Part shown: piece by piece, positions 58,977 to 64,000 of the stretch | How positions within the stretch are numbered: the stretch's first letter is position 1 | How the letters are laid out: each line of letters starts with the position of its first letter | Assembly (NCBI RefSeq): GCF_023614235.1 | Contig: NZ_CP094264.1 | Span: forward strand, 1,798,001 to 1,862,000 | DNA: 64,000 nucleotides | Origin: Streptomyces sp. MRC013 | GTDB lineage: Bacteria; Actinomycetota; Actinomycetes; Streptomycetales; Streptomycetaceae | Direction of reading: 5' to 3' | Made by a program: the position numbers and the translations under genes | The notes under the pieces: generated by a model | What the model saw: only the letters and a program-made list of their open reading frames with translations | Told to the model about the DNA's origin: nothing | The model's database searches: none

Positions 58977-61438
58977 CTACAGCTTCTCGACCGGCGCGTA
59001 CCGCAGCAGCAGCCGCTTCGGCTTCCCGTCGCCGAAGTCGACGGTCGCCTGGGCGTCGCCGCCCGACCCGGTCACCGCCGTCACCGTGCCCAGGCCGAAC
59101 TGGTCGTGCGTGACCCTGTCGCCCACGGCCAGCGCGACCGCCGGCTTGTCCGCCGTACGCCGCGTCGCGAAGCCGGACGGTCCCGAACGGGACCGGGACG
59201 CCGACAGGGAGGCCGCCACGCCCGAGGCCGGGCTCGACGGGCCGGCCGGGGCGGCGGAGGTCCTGCCCGTGCGCTTCCACTCCACGTGCTGCGGGGGGAT
59301 CTCCTCCAGGAATCGCGACGGCGGGTTGTAGGCGGGCTGGCCCCAGGCGCTGCGCATCGACGAACGCGTCAGGTAGAGCCGCTCCCGGGCACGTGTGATG
59401 CCCACGTACGCGAGGCGGCGCTCCTCCTCCAGCTCCTTGGTCTGGCCGAGGGCCCGCATGTGCGGGAAGACCCCGTCCTCCAGGCCGGTCAGGAACACCA
59501 CCGGGAACTCCAGGCCCTTGGCGGTGTGCAGCGTCATCAGCGTGATGACGCCGTCGCCGTCCTCGTCGCCGTCGGGGATCTGGTCGGAGTCCGCGACGAG
59601 GGCGACCTGCTCCAGGAACTCGGCGAGCGTGCCCGTCCCCTCGCCCTCCCCGCGCCCCTGCTCGAACTCCAGGGCCACGGCGGCGAGTTCCTGCAGGTTC
59701 TCGATCCGCGTCTCGTCCTGCGGGTCCGTCGACGCCTGGAGTTCCGCGAGGTACCCGGTGCGCTCCAGGACCGCCTCCAGCACGACGGCCGGACCTGCGC
59801 CGGACTCGACGACCGTGCGCAGCTCCTCCATCAGCGTGTTGAACCGCTTCACGGCGTTGGTGGAGCGGGCCGCCATGCCGTACGCCTCGTCGACGCGCTT
59901 CAGCGCCTGCGGGAAGGTGATCCTCTCGCGCAGGGCGAGGGCCTCGATCATGGCCTCGGCGCGCTCGCCGATGCCGCGCTTGGGCACGTTGAGGATGCGG
60001 CGCAGGGGGACGGCGTCCTCCGGGTTGGCCAGGACGCGCAGGTACGCGAGGACGTCGCGGACCTCCTTGCGCTCGTAGAAGCGGACGCCGCCGACGACCT
60101 TGTAGGGCAGGCCGACGCGGATGAAGACCTCCTCGAAGACGCGGGACTGGGCGTTGGTCCGGTAGAAGACGGCGACGTCGCCCGCCTTGGCCTCGCCGGC
60201 GTCGGTGAGCCGGTCGATCTCGTCGGCGACGAACTGCGCCTCGTCGTGCTCGGTGTCCGCGACGTAGCCGGTGATGCGGGCCCCCGCGCCGGCGTTCGTC
60301 CAGAGGTTCTTGGGGCGGCGGCCCTCGTTGCGCTCGATCACCGCGTTGGCGGCGGAGAGGATGGTCTGCGTGGAGCGGTAGTTCCGCTCCAGCAGGATCG
60401 TCGTGGCGTCCGGGTAGTCCTCCTCGAACTGGAGGATGTTGCGGATGGTGGCGCCGCGGAAGGCGTAGATCGACTGGTCGGCGTCGCCGACGACGCACAG
60501 CTCCGACGGCGGGGGCTCCGCGTCGCCGGACGGGCCGACCAGCTCGCGCACGAGCGTGTACTGGGCGTGGTTGGTGTCCTGGTACTCGTCGACGAGGACG
60601 TGGCGGAAGCGGCGGCGGTAGTGCTCGGCGACGTCCGGGAAGGCCTGGAGCAGGTGGACCGTCGTCATGATGATGTCGTCGAAGTCCAGGGCGTTGGCCT
60701 CGCGGAGCCGCGCCTGGTACATGCGGTACGCCTCGGCGAGGGTCTTCTCGAAGCCGTCCGACGCCTGGTCGGCGAAGGCCTCCTCGTCGATGAGCTCGTT
60801 CTTGAGGTTGGAGACCTTGGCGCTGAAGGACTTCGGCGGGTACCGCTTCGGGTCGAGGTCCAGATCGCGGCAGACCAGGGCCATGAGGCGCTTGGAGTCG
60901 GCGGCGTCGTAGATCGAGAACGACGACGTGAAGCCGAACCTCTTGGACTCGCGGCGCAGGATGCGGACGCACGCGCTGTGGAAGGTCATCACCCACATCG
61001 CCTGAGCGCTCGGGCCGACGAGCTGCTCGACGCGCTCCTTCATCTCGCCGGCGGCCTTGTTCGTGAACGTGATCGCCAGTATCTGCCCCGGGTGGACGTC
61101 CCGGCCGGCAAGGAGGTGGGCGATGCGGTGGGTGAGGACGCGGGTCTTGCCGGAACCCGCGCCGGCGACGATGAGCAGCGGCGAGCCCGTGTGGACGACG
61201 GCGGCGCGCTGCTGCTCGTTCAGCCCCTCCAGCAGCGCCTCCGGGGTGAGGACCGGGCGCGGTGAGCCGTCCCGGTAGTACGGGTCGCGGACCGGGGGCG
61301 CGTCGAACCTCCCCTCGAAGAGGTCGTACGGGACCTCCTCCGCGGCCGGGGGGCCTCGGAGTCCTCGGGCGGCGGGGGTTCCTCCGCGGGGTGGTCGCGG
61401 AGGTCCGCCAGGAAGCTGTCGTCAAAGAGGCTGCTCAT
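58977..61438 (-). CDS. pcrA: UvrD/PcrA-type DNA helicase, N-terminal frameshift
   Basis: About 820 residues. The start MSSLFDDSFLADLRDHPAEE at ATG 61438 is in one frame and the rest in another. Restoring one base in the six-G run at 61348-61353 joins it to AAEEVPYDLFEGRFDAPPVR and Walker A LIVAGAGSGKTRVLTHRIAH. SF1A motifs follow in order: LVDEYQDTNHAQY, GDADQSIYAFRGATIRNIL, LERNYRSTQTIL, TLHTAKGLEFPVVFLTGLED, LAYVGITRARERLYLTRSS. The C-terminal Tudor-like segment DRVTHDQFGLGTVTAV is typical of PcrA. It unwinds DNA in repair and replication restart. The break in a housekeeping gene argues for sequence error. Confidence 0.9.
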
Positions 61439-61560
61439 CGCCTACCGAGTCTAGGCCGCCCCGCCGACAGTACGGAGCCGGAACCGGATCCCCCGCGCCC
61501 GGCGACGCGACGGCGGCGGCCCGCCGGGGCCGCGCAGGGCGCGCGGCACGCCGGGAGGGG

Positions 61561-61914
61561 TCAGGTCCAGAGGACGGCGATGAAGACGTTCGCCGTGGTC
61601 AGGGCGCCGACCGCCGCGAAGGGGCCCTTGCCGGCGCGCTCGTCGTCCCGCTTCACGTAGACCAGGCCGAGGACGATCACCAGCAGCGCCAGCTTGACGC
61701 CGATCTTGACGTTGTCGACGGCGGAGCCCTGGGCCTGGTTGAGGCCCACCAGGGCCATGCCGGTCACGAGCATGGTCAGTGCGCCGTGCAGCATGCCCGG
61801 GACCATGCGGGCCGTACCGGCGCCCATCGCCTTCATCTGGGTCAGGAACCCTCCGAGGAGGGCGGCGATGCCGATGACGTGCAGGGCGACGAAGACGTTG
61901 AGGAGGACGTTCAT
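61561..61914 (-). CDS. Small four-helix membrane protein, conserved hypothetical
   Basis: A 117-residue protein with four hydrophobic helices: NVLLNVFVALHVIGIAALLG, VPGMLHGALTMLVTGMALVG, VDNVKIGVKLALLVIVLGLV and VGALTTANVFIAVLW. ATG 61914 is preferred over the longer start at 61938. The pattern suits a small integral membrane protein of the kind often found beside pcrA and NlpC/P60 genes in streptomycetes as I recall it. It is divergent from the NlpC/P60 gene. The function is unknown. Confidence 0.8.
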   Translation of the reverse strand: MNVLLNVFVALHVIGIAALLGGFLTQMKAMGAGTARMVPGMLHGALTMLVTGMALVGLNQAQGSAVDNVKIGVKLALLVIVLGLVYVKRDDERAGKGPFAAVGALTTANVFIAVLWT

Positions 61915-62003
61915 GGGTCGGAGCCTAATCCCGGCCATACCACCGCCCGTCGGCCAGGTCCACCTGCTTCACCACAACGGTCACGGGAGATACGTAGTGA
62001 ACG

Positions 62004-62017
62004 GTTCCGATCGGAAC
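62004..62017. promoter_or_regulatory. Perfect 14-bp palindrome between divergent genes
   Basis: GTTCCGATCGGAAC lies in the 265-base gap between the small membrane protein and the NlpC/P60 gene, about 90 and 160 bases from their starts. The symmetry and length suit an operator for a TetR- or GntR-type dimer, but no regulator gene is adjacent. Confidence 0.5.
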
Positions 62018-62179
62018 GGTGCGACCGAAATCCACACTCAAACCTCCAGGTGAGGCCAATACCGGTCATTTCGCCACTTCGCCCGGGGTTCCGCACCTAG
62101 CGTCCTCCCCCAGGCGGCCCGGCCCCCACCGGTCGGAGCCCGCAGCACAGCACCGCACCGAAGGGAAGTGAGCGCCCCC

Positions 62180-63238
62180 GTGGCAGCGCATAGGAAGCCC
62201 AGGCAACGCGTGTTCGGCGGACGGGCCGGCCGCAGGGCCGCCACCCTGGCCCTGGCCGGGGCCGCGACCGCCACCGCCTTCGAGGGCCCCGCGCACGCCG
62301 AGCCGCGCCTCACCGCCGCCCAGGTCAAGGCCCGGGTCGACCGGCTCCACCGCGAGGCGGAGGCCGCGACGGAGAAGTACAACGACGCCAGGGAGAAGGC
62401 CGACGCGGCGCGGGACCGGCTCGACGCCCTCCGCGACGAGGCCGCCCGGCACACCGAGCGCCTCAACGCCGGCCGCAACGCGCTCGGCGCCACCGCCGCC
62501 GCGCAGTACCGCGCCGGCGCCTTGGGCCCCGTCTTCCGGCTGGTGCTCTCCTCCGACCCCGACCGGTATCTGCGGGGCGCCGCCCTCGCCGAGCGGGTCG
62601 CCGACCGGCAGGCCGGCGCGGTGGCGTCCCTGCGCGGACAACTCGTCGAGATCGACCGGCTGCGGAAGGAGGGGGACGTGCACGCCCGCGAGCTGAGGAC
62701 CCACGAGGCCGAACTGAACCGGCAGAAGGCCGCCGTCCAGGACAGGCTCGCCACCGCCCGGGGCCTCCTGGCCCGCCTCACCACCGCCGAACGCGCCGCG
62801 TACGGAGCCGTGCCGCGCGCGGGGGACCCGGGCCGCGCCGGCGACGGTGCCCGTGCGGTGACGGCGGCCGACGGGGTCCGGGCGCCGAACCCGCGCGCCG
62901 CGCGGGCCGTCTCGTACGCCTACGGGGCGATCGGCAAGCCGTACCTGTGGGGGGCGACCGGTCCGTCCGGGTACGACTGCTCGGGGCTGGCGCAGGCGGC
63001 GTGGCGGGCGGCCGGGGTGGCGCTGCCCCGGACGACGTACTCGCAGATCAACGCCGGGCAGCGGATCGCACGCTCCCAGCTCGCCCCGGGCGATCTGGTC
63101 TTCTTCTACCCGGGCGTCAGCCACGTCGGGATCTACGTCGGCGGGGGCAGGATGATCCACGCGCCGCGCGCGGGTTCGACGGTGCGGGTCGCGTCGATCG
63201 ACGAGATGCCCTGGGCGGGCGCCGTCCGCATCGGCTGA
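62180..63238 (+). CDS. NlpC/P60-family endopeptidase with coiled-coil N-terminal domain
   Basis: A 352-residue secreted cell-wall hydrolase. The signal peptide (AATLALAGAATATAFEGPAH then AEP) precedes a long coiled coil (AAQVKARVDRLHREAEAATE, YNDAREKADAARDRLDALRD and later segments). The C-terminal NlpC/P60 domain has the catalytic Cys267 in SGYDCSGLAQAAWRAAG and His315 in GVSHVGIYVGGGRMIHAPRA. GTG 62180 (VAAHRKPRQR) is preferred; GTG 62168 is also in frame but coincides with the ribosome site. The coiled-coil plus NlpC layout resembles the RipA/PcsB type, in which the coiled coil keeps the enzyme inactive until division proteins bind. Confidence 0.92.
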   Translation: MAAHRKPRQRVFGGRAGRRAATLALAGAATATAFEGPAHAEPRLTAAQVKARVDRLHREAEAATEKYNDAREKADAARDRLDALRDEAARHTERLNAGRNALGATAAAQYRAGALGPVFRLVLSSDPDRYLRGAALAERVADRQAGAVASLRGQLVEIDRLRKEGDVHARELRTHEAELNRQKAAVQDRLATARGLLARLTTAERAAYGAVPRAGDPGRAGDGARAVTAADGVRAPNPRAARAVSYAYGAIGKPYLWGATGPSGYDCSGLAQAAWRAAGVALPRTTYSQINAGQRIARSQLAPGDLVFFYPGVSHVGIYVGGGRMIHAPRAGSTVRVASIDEMPWAGAVRIG

Positions 63239-63293
63239 ACCCGACGCACCCTGCGGGCTCGTCGGTTCATCGACTCATTGGTCCGCCGTTTCC

Positions 63294-63440
63294 CCGGTCC
63301 ACTGCGTTGGCCATCGGTTTCCGGGTCTACCGGTCCACTGCGTTGGTCCACCGGTCTCCGGGTCTACCGGTCCACTGCGTTGGTCCACCGGTCTCCGGGG
63401 CTACCGGTCCACTGCGTTGGTCCACCGGTTTCCGGGGCTA
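63294..63440. repeat. Four tandem copies of a 36/37-bp repeat
   Basis: Copies at 63294-63329, 63330-63366, 63367-63403 and 63404-63440 share CCGGTCCACTGCGTTGG and end in CCGGG(T/G)CTA. They differ at only a few positions. The array lies between convergent genes, and its last three bases form the stop codon of the esterase gene on the minus strand. Confidence 0.85.
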
Positions 63441-64000
63441 CCGGTTCGGCTCGTCGGTTCTGGCGGCTCGTTGGTTCGCCGGCGGCACGGTCGCGGCCGC
63501 TCCCGCTCCCGCTCCCGCTCCCTCCAACCGTCCCGTCAGCCAGGTGAACACCGCGGGGACCTCCCCCGCCCACGTCGACGTGCGGTGCCCGCCGGCGACG
63601 CGGCGTACCTCTACGTGTGTCGGGGGCCGGGCGGCGGCACGCAGTTCGAGCCCCTGGCGGTGGCCGTCGTCACCGTCGCCCGTGTAGAGGAGGGTCAGGC
63701 GGGGCGGGGCGGACGCCTCCCGGAGGATGGTGAGCGGATTGTTGGCCCGCCGCAGCGCCGGGTCCCGAGCGGTGATGGAGTCGGGTTCGGCGGCCGGGTC
63801 GTTGTAGCCGGACATGCTGACCGCGTACCGGTAGCGGTCGGGATGGGCCAGGGCGACCTTCGCCGCGCAGTGGCCGCCCGCCGAGAACCCCGCGGCCGCC
63901 CAGCCGTCCGGCGTGGTGACGGCCCGGAAGTGATCGGTGATCATCTTCCGTACGTCGACGCTGACCCACGTCTCGGCGTTGACGACGCCCGGCACGTTGG
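63438..64000 (-). CDS. Alpha/beta-hydrolase (esterase family), N-terminus beyond window
   Basis: Partial gene running off the right edge; about 188 residues are visible. The nucleophile elbow is AAAGFSAGGHCAAKVALAHP (GxSxG with Ser), followed by YAVSMSGYNDPAAEPDSI, and a His-containing block VAGGHRTSTWAGEVPAVFTW near the C-terminus. The pattern is that of the esterase D / putative mycolyltransferase-like family. The final 20 residues are Gly/Ala repeats from a GCTCCC microsatellite. The stop codon lies in the tandem repeat array. Confidence 0.8.
   Translation of the reverse strand, partial: NVPGVVNAETWVSVDVRKMITDHFRAVTTPDGWAAAGFSAGGHCAAKVALAHPDRYRYAVSMSGYNDPAAEPDSITARDPALRRANNPLTILREASAPPRLTLLYTGDGDDGHRQGLELRAAARPPTHVEVRRVAGGHRTSTWAGEVPAVFTWLTGRLEGAGAGAGAAATVPPANQRAARTDEPNR

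Noticed and set aside
56590..61425. A 1611-codon open frame on the minus strand across several genes
   Set aside because: It crosses the lipase, M23 and pcrA genes in the wrong frame. The translation is Arg/Gly/Ala-rich and the family motifs lie in other frames; it is a GC-bias shadow.

Overview
The window is very GC-rich with strongly GC-biased third codon positions, many GTG starts, several apparently leaderless promoters and Streptomyces-type gene families (DUF397/XRE pairs, DUF3017, DUF6350, MocR regulators, YehL/M/P/Q-like genes). It is a chromosomal segment of a Streptomyces or very close relative. From memory, the order sdhAB - dac - trpS - mdh - folD - purHN - sucCD - icmB - M23 - pcrA matches the SCO48xx region of S. 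coelicolor; this was not checked by search.

Layout. 1-3.2 kb: end of sdhA, sdhB, a strong terminator, then a P450/ferredoxin pair. 3.3-9 kb: methyltransferase (frameshifted), leaderless TetR gene, peptide-type solute-binding protein, pentapeptide-repeat protein. 9-19 kb: metallophosphoesterase, small membrane protein, D-Ala-D-Ala carboxypeptidase, YihY, 2'-5' RNA ligase-like protein, trpS, a divergent MocR/AhpD-like pair with a PEP-mutase-like gene, and mdh.

About 19-33 kb is an accessory island between mdh and the DUF3017-folD pair. It holds a mini gene fusing a Phd-like N-terminus to a RelE-like C-terminus, an unknown coiled-coil protein, an IS982 element abutting an IS21 istA fragment, a SMI1/KNR4 (SUKH) gene convergent with a large secreted DNRLRE protein ending in a NucA/NucB-like nuclease domain, a truncated orphan gene, an IS5-type element, an IS701-type remnant, and a second IS5-type element inserted exactly in the DUF3017 stop codon.

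33-46 kb returns to core genes: DUF3017, folD, small membrane and hypothetical proteins, XRE/DUF397, purHN, DUF6350, a sigma-like protein with a C-terminal membrane segment, and sucCD. 46.8-55.2 kb carries a five-gene module (MoxR ATPase, DUF5682, VWA; SWIM, DUF5691) of unknown function, with an MmpS-like lipoprotein gene between its two arms. 55.4-64 kb has icmB, a lipase, an M23 peptidase, pcrA, a DUF-like membrane protein, an NlpC/P60 hydrolase and a partial esterase.

A window-wide oddity: at least seven otherwise conserved genes, including the housekeeping helicase pcrA, are broken by single-base indels, mostly in runs of G or C. This looks more like residual consensus error than real gene decay. 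Frameshifted core genes are therefore reported as CDS with the break described, while IS remnants and truncated fragments are reported as pseudogenes.
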